Assembly: GCA_945877405.1 (NCBI GenBank)
Contig: CAMCSA010000012.1
Span: forward strand, 1-53,603
Reading direction: 5' to 3'
Origin: an uncultured Erysipelotrichaceae bacterium
GTDB lineage: Bacteria; Bacillota_I; Bacilli_A; Erysipelotrichales; Erysipelotrichaceae
DNA length: 53,603 nt
The notes beneath the pieces were generated by a model. That model worked only from the letters and a program-made list of their open reading frames with translations. It ran no database searches and had not been told where the DNA came from. Position numbers and translations under genes: made by a program. This document shows, piece after piece, positions 1 through 9,281 of the stretch. Every line of letters begins with the position of its first letter. Position 1 is the stretch's first letter.

Positions 1-46
1 TTGAATACATGTGTTTCTTTCATTTTTGATTCTTTCCCCTTTTCTT

Positions 47-1009
47 TTATACCAGTCGATCAAACAGTCTGTACAGCTTCTTACGGCTTCTGCCAGGTCT
101 GCTCAGAGCTTCGTCGATCGGCATGGATGTAATTTCGTTATCGATGATACCGACGCAATGACCACCGATGCCTTCCATCAGCAGATCAACCGCCTTTTCA
201 CCCATTCTGCTTGCCAGCATACGGTCAGTTGGTGTTGGTGAACCACCTCTTTGGATATGTCCAAGGACGGTTGCACGACCAGAGAAGTTCGTATGCAGGG
301 ATACCTTCTTTGCCAGAGCATCAACATCACAGATTTTTTCAGAAATGATGACAATGGCATGGTTTTTATGAACTGCATCGCCAAGATATCTCAGCTTTTC
401 CAGCAGTTCAAGTTCATCATATCCGGTTTCAGGCGATACGACGATTTCAGCACCACAGGAAATTGCAGTATACAATGCCAGGTCACCACAGTGATTTCCC
501 ATGACTTCAACGATGGAACAGCGATGATGAGAACTGGAAGTATCTCTCAGCTTATCCACATTTTCAATACATGTATGAAGTGCGGTATCAAAACCGATTG
601 TAAAGTCAGTACCTGGGATATCATTATCGATTGTACCAGGCAGACCGATGCAGTTGATGCCCTTGCGTGTCAGAGAAAGAGCACCACGATAGGAACCGTC
701 TCCTCCGATGACAACAAGCGCTTCAATACCTTCGCGCTTCAGATTCTTGATGCAGATGTTCTGAATTTCATCCTCGCGGAACTCAGGCAGACGTGCGGAA
801 CCAAGTCTTGTTCCACCCATCGTCAGAATATCAGATACTGCATTACGTGTCAGAGGTTCAAAACTGGATTCCATCAGACCACGATATCCATCATGAACTC
901 CAATCACCTCAACTCCATTATTCAGGGCAATTCTTGTAACAGCACGGATGGCCGCATTCATACCAGGAGCGTCACCACCGGATGTTAATACACCAATTTT
1001 TCTGACCAT
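47..1009 (-). CDS. pfkA: ATP-dependent 6-phosphofructokinase
   Basis: Phosphorylates fructose 6-phosphate with ATP at the committed step of glycolysis in the cytoplasm. The 320-residue length is normal for bacterial PfkA. The N-terminus reads IGVLTSGGDAPGMNAAIR, the nucleotide loop is GGDGSYRGA and the catalytic loop is PGTIDNDIPGT. Gly rather than Asp in GGDGS and Gly rather than Lys before TIDND mark the ATP-using, not pyrophosphate-using, type. I chose the ATG at 1009 because GGAGGAAGG lies just upstream; the frame stays open 15 codons further but without a matching family N-terminus. It follows dnaI by 45 bp, a gap that may hold its own promoter. The gene that would normally follow (pyruvate kinase in many Bacillota) is outside the window. 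Confidence 0.97.
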   Translation of the reverse strand: MVRKIGVLTSGGDAPGMNAAIRAVTRIALNNGVEVIGVHDGYRGLMESSFEPLTRNAVSDILTMGGTRLGSARLPEFREDEIQNICIKNLKREGIEALVVIGGDGSYRGALSLTRKGINCIGLPGTIDNDIPGTDFTIGFDTALHTCIENVDKLRDTSSSHHRCSIVEVMGNHCGDLALYTAISCGAEIVVSPETGYDELELLEKLRYLGDAVHKNHAIVIISEKICDVDALAKKVSLHTNFSGRATVLGHIQRGGSPTPTDRMLASRMGEKAVDLLMEGIGGHCVGIIDNEITSMPIDEALSRPGRSRKKLYRLFDRLV

Positions 1010-1033
1010 ATTCCTTCCTCCGAATACGCTACT

Positions 1034-1043
1034 ATCATACCAT
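1034..1043 (-). promoter_or_regulatory. candidate extended -10 promoter for pfkA
   Basis: On the minus strand the dnaI-pfkA gap contains TGG-TATGAT, an extended -10 box, about 25 bases before the pfkA start codon. No good -35 is visible. It would let the glycolytic gene be expressed apart from the replication operon upstream. The call rests on one motif only. Confidence 0.35.
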
Positions 1044-1054
1044 GTTTTTGGCAA

Positions 1055-1969
1055 TCAAATACGTGTTTTTCTGCGATCTTCACCTAAAAGCGTTTTCATT
1101 TCAGACATATTTTCAATCCGCTCAATCAGACGTTCTGCTTTCATTCTTTCCATGTTGCCACCACGTGTCAGCATAAAGTGTTCCTTGAGTGATTTCAGAT
1201 CCTCATTTGAAGTAAACCATGTTGCAAGATGATTATCATAACGCTTTGATAATACCGGCAGAAGAATCGAATCACGATTCCATTCACTGACCTGCTCTGC
1301 CCCGATATCATCAAGTACAAGCAGATCACAGTATCCCATTCTCTCTACTTCCCTGTCATATTCACCTGTTTTTACCATGGATGTAATGCGACGGGTAAAT
1401 GATGGATAATGAACATAGCATACTTTGCGGCCATGCATGGCATAATAATTTGCTGCACATGAGGCAAGATAGCTTTTCCCTGTACCCATAGGTCCACATA
1501 AATACAGGCCCTGATCTTCCATCGCAGCAGATACGCATGCCTGCCATAAGTCTGCATAGTCTGCCGATTCACCTTTCAGATTGATTCTGGAAAAAGTCAC
1601 TGTATACAGATCCTGTGGCATGTCATTAATGAGAAAACAGGCAAGATGACTTCTTTCCTTCAGCTTTTCCCTTTCAAACCTGCAGGCCTTCTTTTCAATC
1701 TGCAGTACACCATCATACACCGGGTTATCATAATACCCTCTGATTGCCTGTCCGCATGTGACAAGACCTGTGCAGTTGATACATGGTGCAAAATGATCGA
1801 GCCAGGATCTGATCTTCCAGGGATTAGCACGGATGATGGACTCATCCAGATTATTTTCCTTCATCACAGCTTTAACATAGGCATTACTCAGAAGGGATAC
1901 AATCAGTTCCTGCGTCTGTGTATCGTCTTTGTTTTTTGAGCTGTATGGTATTCTGACTTCCTTCATCAT
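1055..1969 (-). CDS. dnaI: primosomal helicase loader DnaI
   Basis: AAA+ ATPase of 304 residues that loads the replicative helicase. The N-terminal part contains a Cys-rich cluster (CINCTGLVTC, residues about 62-71, and a later Cys) as in the zinc-binding N-domain of Bacillus DnaI. The C-terminal ATPase carries Walker A GPMGTGKS and Walker B LLVLDDIGAEQ. The start codon overlaps the dnaB stop codon in an ATGA, so the two are translationally coupled. The neighbouring dnaB supports the assignment over the related DnaC-type phage loaders. Confidence 0.93.
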   Translation of the reverse strand: MMKEVRIPYSSKNKDDTQTQELIVSLLSNAYVKAVMKENNLDESIIRANPWKIRSWLDHFAPCINCTGLVTCGQAIRGYYDNPVYDGVLQIEKKACRFEREKLKERSHLACFLINDMPQDLYTVTFSRINLKGESADYADLWQACVSAAMEDQGLYLCGPMGTGKSYLASCAANYYAMHGRKVCYVHYPSFTRRITSMVKTGEYDREVERMGYCDLLVLDDIGAEQVSEWNRDSILLPVLSKRYDNHLATWFTSNEDLKSLKEHFMLTRGGNMERMKAERLIERIENMSEMKTLLGEDRRKTRI

Positions 1970-3177
1970 TTCTCCATTTCCTTCTGCATCTGCTGCAGAA
2001 TCTTCAACCGATCTTCACTGAGTGTCTGCTGATCTGTTTCATTGCGACTGTTCCAGTATGCCGGCATGGCTACTTCCCGCTTTGGCTGTTTTGCTGGTGC
2101 CTTACGCTGCTGTACAGGCTTATTCTGAATGGATGCCAGGTCATCCAGTGCCTTCTGTTTTGTATCAATTCCTTTTCTTGCCCATGTACCGGCTATTGCA
2201 CTGATATAGTTTGTGTTAAGCCTGTTATCGCATCTTGCTAGTGCATATTCCAAAAGCACATTGATAACTTCATTTGGAAAATGCATTTCCTTTCCAAGCA
2301 CATCAATGACCATACGGTCTGCCTTGGATACAGGTTTGCCTGATTGACGGGCCATCAGGAATGATACTGGTGACATATCATACGGATCATCTGAGGTAAC
2401 CGTTTCATCCGGTTTTTCCTTCCGGCACAGAATATCAAATTTGCGTTCATCAAAGCTCATAGTTTCAAGATTCACACAATGGCATACAAGTGAGCTCATC
2501 CGTTTCGGCGAGATACCATACAGCGTTGCATTGTGTCCGATCTGATACATTGTTTCCTGTGTCCTCAGCTCTGCCGGGAAGACAAGTGCGGATGTATTGA
2601 CAAGGAATGTTTCATAGTCAAACTGAATGGTATCATCATCACTTCCACTGAATCTGTATCTTGGTGAAACCGTGACGTATTCGGTTTCATTGTCAAAATC
2701 CATGGTTGCGATGTTTCTTGTCTGTACGGTAATCTCGCTGTACTGCTCCACAGGGACAGCCGATTCACACAGAATTCCCTTTGTCAGAGTTGCCTGTCTA
2801 TCGCCCACTGCCTCTGTATACATCCGTCTCATATAGGATGAACCAAAGAAATCCTGTGGTCCCATCGGCAGATTCAGCATGTAGACATAGCTGTCATGTG
2901 TTTTAGAGGATTTACGGAACGTACGCACAAGCATATACGATTCCAGGCGCATCCTTGCCCTTTCAAATGTATCTGCAGAAATGTTCTGCATCAACGTAAA
3001 CATTCTTCTATGTTCAAAGGCTGTCCGATTCTGTGCTTCTGCCATCATGGTCAGATATACAAGAATTCCATCTCCACCAACAAGCGGCTGATACAGCATC
3101 ACAAAACTGGTGAGCCTGTCGGATGACAGTCCCGCCATACAGCTGATGCGATATGTATCGTTTGCCTTAACGCTCAT
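1966..3177 (-). CDS. dnaB: replication initiation and membrane attachment protein DnaB (Bacillus type)
   Basis: 403-residue primosome protein of the DnaB/DnaD family, not the replicative helicase that carries the same name in Escherichia coli. It begins MSVKANDTYRIS and contains SFVMLYQPLVGGDGILVYL, typical of the winged-helix N-domain of this family. The C-terminal part (about 290-350) resembles the DnaD-like domain with VINVLLEYALA. I placed the start at the ATG that overlaps the coaE stop (ATGA) instead of 12 codons earlier, since the earlier codon would sit deep inside coaE without a ribosome site. With dnaI it forms the helicase-loading pair. Confidence 0.9.
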   Translation of the reverse strand: MSVKANDTYRISCMAGLSSDRLTSFVMLYQPLVGGDGILVYLTMMAEAQNRTAFEHRRMFTLMQNISADTFERARMRLESYMLVRTFRKSSKTHDSYVYMLNLPMGPQDFFGSSYMRRMYTEAVGDRQATLTKGILCESAVPVEQYSEITVQTRNIATMDFDNETEYVTVSPRYRFSGSDDDTIQFDYETFLVNTSALVFPAELRTQETMYQIGHNATLYGISPKRMSSLVCHCVNLETMSFDERKFDILCRKEKPDETVTSDDPYDMSPVSFLMARQSGKPVSKADRMVIDVLGKEMHFPNEVINVLLEYALARCDNRLNTNYISAIAGTWARKGIDTKQKALDDLASIQNKPVQQRKAPAKQPKREVAMPAYWNSRNETDQQTLSEDRLKILQQMQKEMEK

Positions 3178-3776
3178 TGATTCCTTGCTTCCTTTCTTAA
3201 TCGTGCAAGCCATCTGTTGACATCTGTATGAAGCTGTTGCAGATTACCATCATTTTCAATCACAGTATGAGCTCTGTTTTTCTGAATTTCAGGGTCAATC
3301 TGACAGCTGTATCTGTTTTCTGCCTGGCACCTTGTATATTCACGATCTTCCATCATGCGTTTTATTGCAGTTTCCTTACTGCATGTCACAACGCAGATTT
3401 CATCAAATTCATCTTCCATGCCTGCTTCAAACAACAATGGCACTTCCGCAAAGACAAACGGCTCTTCCTTTCTTGCTTCAAAGAAATGACGCATGCCTTC
3501 TTTGACATATGGGTGTACCACCGCATTTACCGCAAGTCTTTTCTGCTCATCATTGAAAATGCATTCCGCCATTGCAGCTCGATCAATATCTCCAGAGGCA
3601 TCCTTGACCTGTTCTCCAAGTATTTCAATCAGACGGGCAAAACAAGGATTTGCAGCATGGGTTGCCATCTTTGCATACTGATCACAGTTGAATACCGCAA
3701 ATCCATGCTTTTTCAACAGGATGGATACGGATGTCTTGCCAGAGGCAATGGTACCTGTTATTCCGATTCTTTTCAT
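3174..3776 (-). CDS. coaE: dephospho-CoA kinase
   Basis: Last step of coenzyme A synthesis, phosphorylating the ribose 3'-hydroxyl of dephospho-CoA with ATP. The 200-residue protein starts MKRIGITGTIASGKTS, with the P-loop GTIASGKTS, and has the family lid region around EYTRCQAENRYSCQI. It lies 9 bp after mutM with AGGAG upstream, and overlaps dnaB by 4 bp. The order polA-mutM-coaE-dnaB-dnaI is the common arrangement in Bacillota. Confidence 0.96.
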   Translation of the reverse strand: MKRIGITGTIASGKTSVSILLKKHGFAVFNCDQYAKMATHAANPCFARLIEILGEQVKDASGDIDRAAMAECIFNDEQKRLAVNAVVHPYVKEGMRHFFEARKEEPFVFAEVPLLFEAGMEDEFDEICVVTCSKETAIKRMMEDREYTRCQAENRYSCQIDPEIQKNRAHTVIENDGNLQQLHTDVNRWLARLRKEARNQ

Positions 3777-3785
3777 CTGTCTCTC

Positions 3786-4592
3786 CTATTTCTGACAATG
3801 TGGACAATAGTAACTGGAACGTCCACCGATTGTTCTGACTTTAATCTGGCTGCCACAGATCTGGCATGTCTTTTTTGTATGCACCATACAGGACAGCTGG
3901 AATCTGCCTGTCACACCTAATGAAGAGACGTAGGATCGGATGGTTGTTCCTCCTGCCTGAATCGCTTCACCAAGAATGCGTCTTGTTTCTTCTACCAGAT
4001 GCTGTTCATCTTTTCCTGTAATCCTTGCACAGCTTCTGCCAGGCCTTAAACCACAGGCAAACAGAATCTCATCGGCATAGATGTTGCCGATTCCTGCCAC
4101 AAAGCTCTGATTCAGCAGAAGTGATTTTAGTGGCGTTTTTCTTCCTTTACGGAATGCATGAATATAGGCAGGATTGAATGTCTCATCAAACGGTTCAGGG
4201 CCAAGATCATGGAACAAATCAAAACTGTGGTCTGCTTCAAACAGCTCCATTGTACCAAATTTTCTTGTATCCATGTAGCGCATCTGCCTGCCATCTGAAA
4301 GCTGGAAGATCACATGCATGTGTCTGTTAACAGGCTCATCCTGTTTTTGCAGGTAGAATCTGCCTTCCATACGAAGATGACATACAAGTGTGCATGTATC
4401 CATACGGAAGATCAGATACTTGCCACGCCTTTCAAATGCTCTGAATGCATTTCCTTTGAGGATATCGCAGAATTGCTGTACATCCCCTTGTATCATCCTG
4501 GGATAGTTTACGATCACATCCGTAATGGTACAATCCTGAATCTGATGTGAAAGTGTATCCAGTACAGTCTGTACTTCCGGTAGTTCTGGCAT
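3786..4592 (-). CDS. mutM: formamidopyrimidine-DNA glycosylase
   Basis: Removes 8-oxoguanine and ring-opened purines and cuts the strand by beta,delta-elimination. The 268-residue protein begins MPELPEVQTV, where Pro2 is the catalytic nucleophile after Met removal and Glu3 follows. The C-terminal zinc finger has CQICG...YYCPHCQ. The start ATG shares one base with the polA stop codon (TAATG), which fixes the start; an upstream in-frame ATG is inside polA. Pairing with polA in one transcript makes sense, as Pol I fills base-excision gaps. Confidence 0.97.
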   Translation of the reverse strand: MPELPEVQTVLDTLSHQIQDCTITDVIVNYPRMIQGDVQQFCDILKGNAFRAFERRGKYLIFRMDTCTLVCHLRMEGRFYLQKQDEPVNRHMHVIFQLSDGRQMRYMDTRKFGTMELFEADHSFDLFHDLGPEPFDETFNPAYIHAFRKGRKTPLKSLLLNQSFVAGIGNIYADEILFACGLRPGRSCARITGKDEQHLVEETRRILGEAIQAGGTTIRSYVSSLGVTGRFQLSCMVHTKKTCQICGSQIKVRTIGGRSSYYCPHCQK

Positions 4593-7210
4593 TATTTTGC
4601 CTCGTACCATGTGCTGCCAACAGCACATTCCACAGATAAAGGTACTTTAAGTTCCATCGCTTTGGACATACCTTCTTCAATGATGGATTTCATGATCTCA
4701 ATTTCATTCATCGGAACATTGAAAATCAGTTCATCGTGTACCTGCAGAATCATCTTACTTGTTACGCCTTTTTCCTTCATCATACGATCAATCCGGATCA
4801 TCGCAATTTTGATAAGATCTGCTGCAGTTCCCTGAATCGGTGCATTCATTGCGGCACGCTTACCGAATTCTCTTTGCATATACTGGCTGGCATGGATTTC
4901 CGGTATTTCTCTGCGTCTGCCACACAATGTGCTGACATAGCCTTTCTTTTCACATGATTTCACAACACCATCCATATAGGTACGGATGCCTGGATATGCT
5001 CTGTAGTAGGATTCGATGAAGGCTGCAGCCTCCTTACGCGTGGAATCAATCTGTTCCGCCAGTCCAAAATCCGAAATACCATAAACGATACCGAAGTTGA
5101 CTGCCTTTGCCTTACGACGGTCAGCTGGAGTGACTTCTTCTTCATTTTTCCCGAAAACATCCATCGCAGTCCGCGTATGAACATCCACATTATTGTGGAA
5201 GGTTTCAATCAGAGTCTTTTCATCTGCCATATGGGCAAGGATCCGTAGTTCCACCTGATGATAGTCACAAGAAATCAGTACACAGCCATCATCCGGGATA
5301 AATGCCTTACGGATGATTCTTCCGGCTTCATCTCGAACAGAAATATTCTGCAGATTCGGTTCAGAAGAGGAAAGTCGTCCTGTCTGAGTTGCACACTGGT
5401 TGTAGATCGTATGGATTCTTCCATCTTTCTGAATGTATTTCTGTAGTCCATCCGAATATGTACTGTAGATTTTCGCATACTTTCTGTATGTCAGAATATG
5501 CGAAATGATCGGATGGTCACCCTTCAATTTCAATAACATGTCTGCAGAAGTGGAACGCTTCTTTCCTCCATGCAGACCAAGATCATCATACAGCACCTCC
5601 CCAAGCTGTTTTGGAGAGTTCAGGTTGAACTTCTTTCCGGCAAGTTCATAAATTGCATCAGCTTCTTGGTTCATCGTTGCCAGTGTATCTTTGGAAATCT
5701 GATCCAGTACTGCACTGTCACAACGGATGCCTGTATCTTCCATACCGGCAAGAATATGCGTTAATGGCAGTTCCATGTCACGATACAGAGAAATCATTTC
5801 ATATTCTTTCAGTCTTGGTTCAAACCGATCTTTGCATTCCATGATGAAATCAGCCCATACACAACCATGGTCCAGCTGTTTTTCTTCATCAATGATGAGC
5901 ATCGGCTTATTCGGTTTCCCATAAACATCCGCAAAGCTGTATGTTTCCTTCATTCCGCACATTTCCTTGATCTTATCTGTGGAAGTCAGTGTGGAATCAA
6001 CAAGATTTGCCATGATCATCACATCATCATGCCAGCAGATCGAGATCCCCTTCCTTTGACAAAGGCGCATGGAACGCTTGATGTCATAACCGATCTTGTG
6101 TGGTGTCTTTTCAGCAAGATAGGCTAACAGTGCCTCATCCTGCAATGCATCTTCCATATGGATGTAGACTGCCTGATTTCCATCCGATAAGGCAAGACCA
6201 TGAATGATGGAAGTATCAACAGAACCTGGATCATCATCAAGATAGATCGCACATTCCTTTTCCAGCAGGAAAGATGGAACACGATTTACCATTGTGTGAG
6301 AATGCGCCGGCTTTTCAGTCTTGACTTCCTTTGTCTGACCTTTCTGCATGTCCTTAAAACGCTGGGACAGTTTTTTCATCTGTAATGATTCCAAAAAGGC
6401 AGTAACACCTGGATAATCCGGGGTAAAGGAAAGCTGTTCCTGAGTGAAGTCAACAAGAACATCCGTTGCGATTGTTGCCAGTTTTTTGGAAAGCAGTGCA
6501 CTGTCATGACCTGCAATCACTTTCTTTCCCAAAGCTCCCTTGATTTCATTTTCATGCTGGAGAACATTTTCCACACTGCCATATTCCTTTAACAGCTTTA
6601 AGGCAGTCTTTTCACCAACACCTGGAATACCAGGATAATTATCACTTGTATCCCCCATCAGTCCCTTCAGGTCAATAATCTGTTTCGGCTCAATGCCGTA
6701 AAGCTCATGGATTGCAGAAGGAGTCATTTCATCCATGTTGGATAATCCCTTCTTCATTAACAGAACAGTCGTCTGATCATCGACAAGCTGCAGCAGATCA
6801 TGATCACTTGTCAGAATATACGTTTCCGTATCCGGATACAGTTTGGATACCGTGCCAATCAGATCATCGGCTTCAATATCTGCCATTTCCACCCAATGAA
6901 TTCCAAAAGATGTCAGAAATGCACGGGCTAAGGAAAACTGAGGTATCAGTTCCTGTGGGGTTTCTCTTCTGCCCCCTTTGTAGTCTGGAAACAGATCGTG
7001 ACGGAACGTATGTTTTCCTGCATCAAAGGCAACCATGAAACCATCCGGCTGGACGATTTCGATTGCCTTTGCAAGCATGGAAGCAAAACCGAATACGGCA
7101 TTGACTGGTGTTCCATCGCTTGTCGTCATAGAAACACCATCACCAAAAGCTGTTGCATAGAATGCACGGAACAGCATTGCATTTCCATCGGTCAATAACA
7201 GTCTTTTCAT
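4592..7210 (-). CDS. polA: DNA polymerase I
   Basis: 872-residue polymerase for Okazaki fragment processing and repair. Residues 1-290 form the 5' nuclease (LLLTDGNAMLFRAFYA, DADD-like IEADDLIGT, GLMGDTSDNYPGIPGVG). The polymerase domain has motif A SCDYHQVELRILAH, motif B RRKAKAVNFGIVYG and motif C QVHDELIF. The motif B Phe (in AVNFG) is the residue that excludes dideoxynucleotides in this family. The middle domain seems to have lost the 3'-5' proofreading site: where Escherichia coli has FDTETD this protein reads YLDDDP. It overlaps the upstream lipoprotein gene by 4 bp (ATGA). Confidence 0.97.
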   Translation of the reverse strand: MKRLLLTDGNAMLFRAFYATAFGDGVSMTTSDGTPVNAVFGFASMLAKAIEIVQPDGFMVAFDAGKHTFRHDLFPDYKGGRRETPQELIPQFSLARAFLTSFGIHWVEMADIEADDLIGTVSKLYPDTETYILTSDHDLLQLVDDQTTVLLMKKGLSNMDEMTPSAIHELYGIEPKQIIDLKGLMGDTSDNYPGIPGVGEKTALKLLKEYGSVENVLQHENEIKGALGKKVIAGHDSALLSKKLATIATDVLVDFTQEQLSFTPDYPGVTAFLESLQMKKLSQRFKDMQKGQTKEVKTEKPAHSHTMVNRVPSFLLEKECAIYLDDDPGSVDTSIIHGLALSDGNQAVYIHMEDALQDEALLAYLAEKTPHKIGYDIKRSMRLCQRKGISICWHDDVMIMANLVDSTLTSTDKIKEMCGMKETYSFADVYGKPNKPMLIIDEEKQLDHGCVWADFIMECKDRFEPRLKEYEMISLYRDMELPLTHILAGMEDTGIRCDSAVLDQISKDTLATMNQEADAIYELAGKKFNLNSPKQLGEVLYDDLGLHGGKKRSTSADMLLKLKGDHPIISHILTYRKYAKIYSTYSDGLQKYIQKDGRIHTIYNQCATQTGRLSSSEPNLQNISVRDEAGRIIRKAFIPDDGCVLISCDYHQVELRILAHMADEKTLIETFHNNVDVHTRTAMDVFGKNEEEVTPADRRKAKAVNFGIVYGISDFGLAEQIDSTRKEAAAFIESYYRAYPGIRTYMDGVVKSCEKKGYVSTLCGRRREIPEIHASQYMQREFGKRAAMNAPIQGTAADLIKIAMIRIDRMMKEKGVTSKMILQVHDELIFNVPMNEIEIMKSIIEEGMSKAMELKVPLSVECAVGSTWYEAK

Positions 7211-8196
7211 TTGTTTTCCTCCTGGATGTTATTCATCGCATTCAGCATGACACTCAGGTTCTGATACATGAGTGACAGATAATCCTTACCTTCCAGTTCT
7301 TCATTTTCCGAAAGGCAGGAAAGATTGGACAGCTCAATTCTTGTTAAGGAACAATCGGACTGTATCCTGTAGAACAGTTCTGTCATTTCCTCATTCATAT
7401 TGGATTCAAATACAATATAGTGCACATTGTTTTCCATGATTGTCTTTTCGATTTCTGCGATCTGCTTTTCACCCGGTAATACGCCATACATGGACTGTAC
7501 AACCGGATAGACGCTGATACCATAGGACTTCTGCCAGCAGCCAAAGCTTGGACTCATTGTCACAACTGCCATGTCTTTGTTGTTTTTGAGTGCCTGATAT
7601 TGTGCATCCAGCTCAATCAGATCATTCTGTAAAGCAGTATAGTTATCATCAATCATCGTTTTTGCGGATGGATAGCGGTTGATCAGCCATTCATGGATTT
7701 CACTTGCCATGGATAACATGGCAAGCGGATCAAGCCACAGATACAGATCCTGACGTAATACGTCATTATGTTCAAAGGCAATGCCTTCATAGTATGGTAT
7801 GGTCGTATATGTGATATTTCCGTTTTCATCTTCCTGCATTTCATAGCGACCATATTCATAAACGGCATTTCCTTTTGCCAGATCAATCACTCTGACACCA
7901 CTGTTTTCAATGGAAGATTCAAATACCTGATAATATGGTTCCAGATTACCGATATGAAACAGAACGACTGCCTTGGATAGTCTGTTTTCGTAGTCTTTGA
8001 CAATGAATGCATTCTGTACCATTTCATAGCTGTTTTCCTGAATGGACTGATATGGCACATCACGTGGCGTAAGACGGGAAAGAATATAACCGATCGGATA
8101 TACCGTATATGCGATACGTGTACGCCTTGAGGTTGTACAGCCACATAATACTGACATGCACAAGCATATCAGCATCTTCACTGCCTTTTTCATCAT
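7207..8196 (-). CDS. ZnuA/TroA-like substrate-binding lipoprotein lacking the metal-binding histidines
   Basis: 329 residues with a lipoprotein signal peptide ending in the lipobox VLCGC (Cys at about 19), so it should be anchored outside the membrane. The fold signature of zinc/manganese-binding proteins is present: YPIGYILSRL near the N-terminus, LYLWLDPLAM in the middle and GISVYPV later. The three histidines that hold metal in the family are replaced: ENSYEM where PHxFEPT is usual, LWLDP preceded by Leu where DPHxWLDP is usual, and SPSFGCW where HxAFGY is usual. No ATPase or permease of a metal transporter is adjacent. It overlaps both neighbours by 4 bp. It may bind another ligand, or act as an envelope protein; the function is open. 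Confidence 0.75.
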   Translation of the reverse strand: MMKKAVKMLICLCMSVLCGCTTSRRTRIAYTVYPIGYILSRLTPRDVPYQSIQENSYEMVQNAFIVKDYENRLSKAVVLFHIGNLEPYYQVFESSIENSGVRVIDLAKGNAVYEYGRYEMQEDENGNITYTTIPYYEGIAFEHNDVLRQDLYLWLDPLAMLSMASEIHEWLINRYPSAKTMIDDNYTALQNDLIELDAQYQALKNNKDMAVVTMSPSFGCWQKSYGISVYPVVQSMYGVLPGEKQIAEIEKTIMENNVHYIVFESNMNEEMTELFYRIQSDCSLTRIELSNLSCLSENEELEGKDYLSLMYQNLSVMLNAMNNIQEENK

Positions 8197-9278
8197 GATG
8201 CACCACCTTCCTTACGGATCAGCACATTATAAATAGAGCGGATGGAAAGATAGGCAGGTATGGCGGCAATGATACCGGTTGCACCAAACAGAGTTCCACC
8301 AGCAAAAATACTGAATAATGACCATAAAGGCGTGACGCCTGTATTGTGGGAATGCACAAGTGGAGCAATCACATATTCATCCACAAAGGAAAGTACCACA
8401 ATCAGTACAACAAGGATGATGATACTGATCGGATCCAGCGTTAAAGCTGTCAGAATACCAAGACAGTTGACTACAGTCGGTCCAAGGTATGGTACCAGTA
8501 AGGAAATGGATGTCAGTAAGGCAAGAATCATCCAGTCCGGATGCCCGATCAGCATATATACAATCGAGTATTCCACAAAGCGGATGATCATCAGGATCAG
8601 CATGGAATGAATATAGGTACCTACTTCATAGTCCATCACAGTAAGACAGCTGGAAAACAGCTTGGAGATCTTACCGACGCCGCGCTTGATATGATATTTG
8701 ATCTGATGCCATCCAAAACACATGAAGATGGAAATTACCGTTGTAAATACGGTCTGCACAATCAGGTTCATCGCAGCACTGACAAGGTCCGGTACTGTTT
8801 TGGAGATGGCAGGCATAATATCCTTGAGATCATTGACGGATGTTCGAAAGCCATCAATCAGGGCAGAGAACCATACCGGTACCCTTTCTGAGTAGACTTC
8901 CACTGTATGTGCCAGCCATGAAAGACCATTTGTAATGGATGTCAGCAGATTATAAAGTCGTGAAATGACCATTGGCACAAGGGATGATAACAGCCAGATC
9001 AGTCCCACGATCACAATCATATAGATAATCGGGATGGTAATAGATCTGCTGATTCCTTTCCCTTCCAGATAATTGACAGGTTCTGACAGTATATAGGCAA
9101 TTATAAATCCGATCAGAAACGGTGTCAGTATAGACCGCATCACAGATAAAACATAGGACCAGATCGGCCATGTCTGTTTGACAAGCAGTACAATCAGAAA
9201 CAGCAGTGCAATACGCAACAGCAGTCCGATCGATACCTTTGTATTAAAATCCTTCACATATTCTTCAAATCGATTCAT
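8193..9278 (-). CDS. AI-2E family (PerM-like) membrane transporter
   Basis: 361-residue polytopic membrane protein with about eight hydrophobic segments, including LLRIALLFLIVLLVK, IPIIYMIVIVGLIWLL and TSISLLVPYLGPTVVN. The motif VPYLGP and the C-terminal segment GVTPLWSLFSIFAGG are hallmarks of the AI-2E/PerM family, whose members export small molecules or, in some cases, act as Na+/H+ antiporters. The exact substrate cannot be read from sequence. It starts 3 bp after the tetR stop and overlaps the next lipoprotein gene, so tetR may govern it. Confidence 0.88.
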   Translation of the reverse strand: MNRFEEYVKDFNTKVSIGLLLRIALLFLIVLLVKQTWPIWSYVLSVMRSILTPFLIGFIIAYILSEPVNYLEGKGISRSITIPIIYMIVIVGLIWLLSSLVPMVISRLYNLLTSITNGLSWLAHTVEVYSERVPVWFSALIDGFRTSVNDLKDIMPAISKTVPDLVSAAMNLIVQTVFTTVISIFMCFGWHQIKYHIKRGVGKISKLFSSCLTVMDYEVGTYIHSMLILMIIRFVEYSIVYMLIGHPDWMILALLTSISLLVPYLGPTVVNCLGILTALTLDPISIIILVVLIVVLSFVDEYVIAPLVHSHNTGVTPLWSLFSIFAGGTLFGATGIIAAIPAYLSIRSIYNVLIRKEGGAS

Positions 9279-9281
9279 CGC

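Noticed and set aside
251-988. A 245-codon plus-strand frame opposite pfkA
   Set aside because: Composition is unlike a protein of this organism and pfkA on the other strand is complete.
3228-3920. A 230-codon plus-strand frame opposite coaE and mutM
   Set aside because: It crosses two well-supported genes on the other strand and resembles no family.
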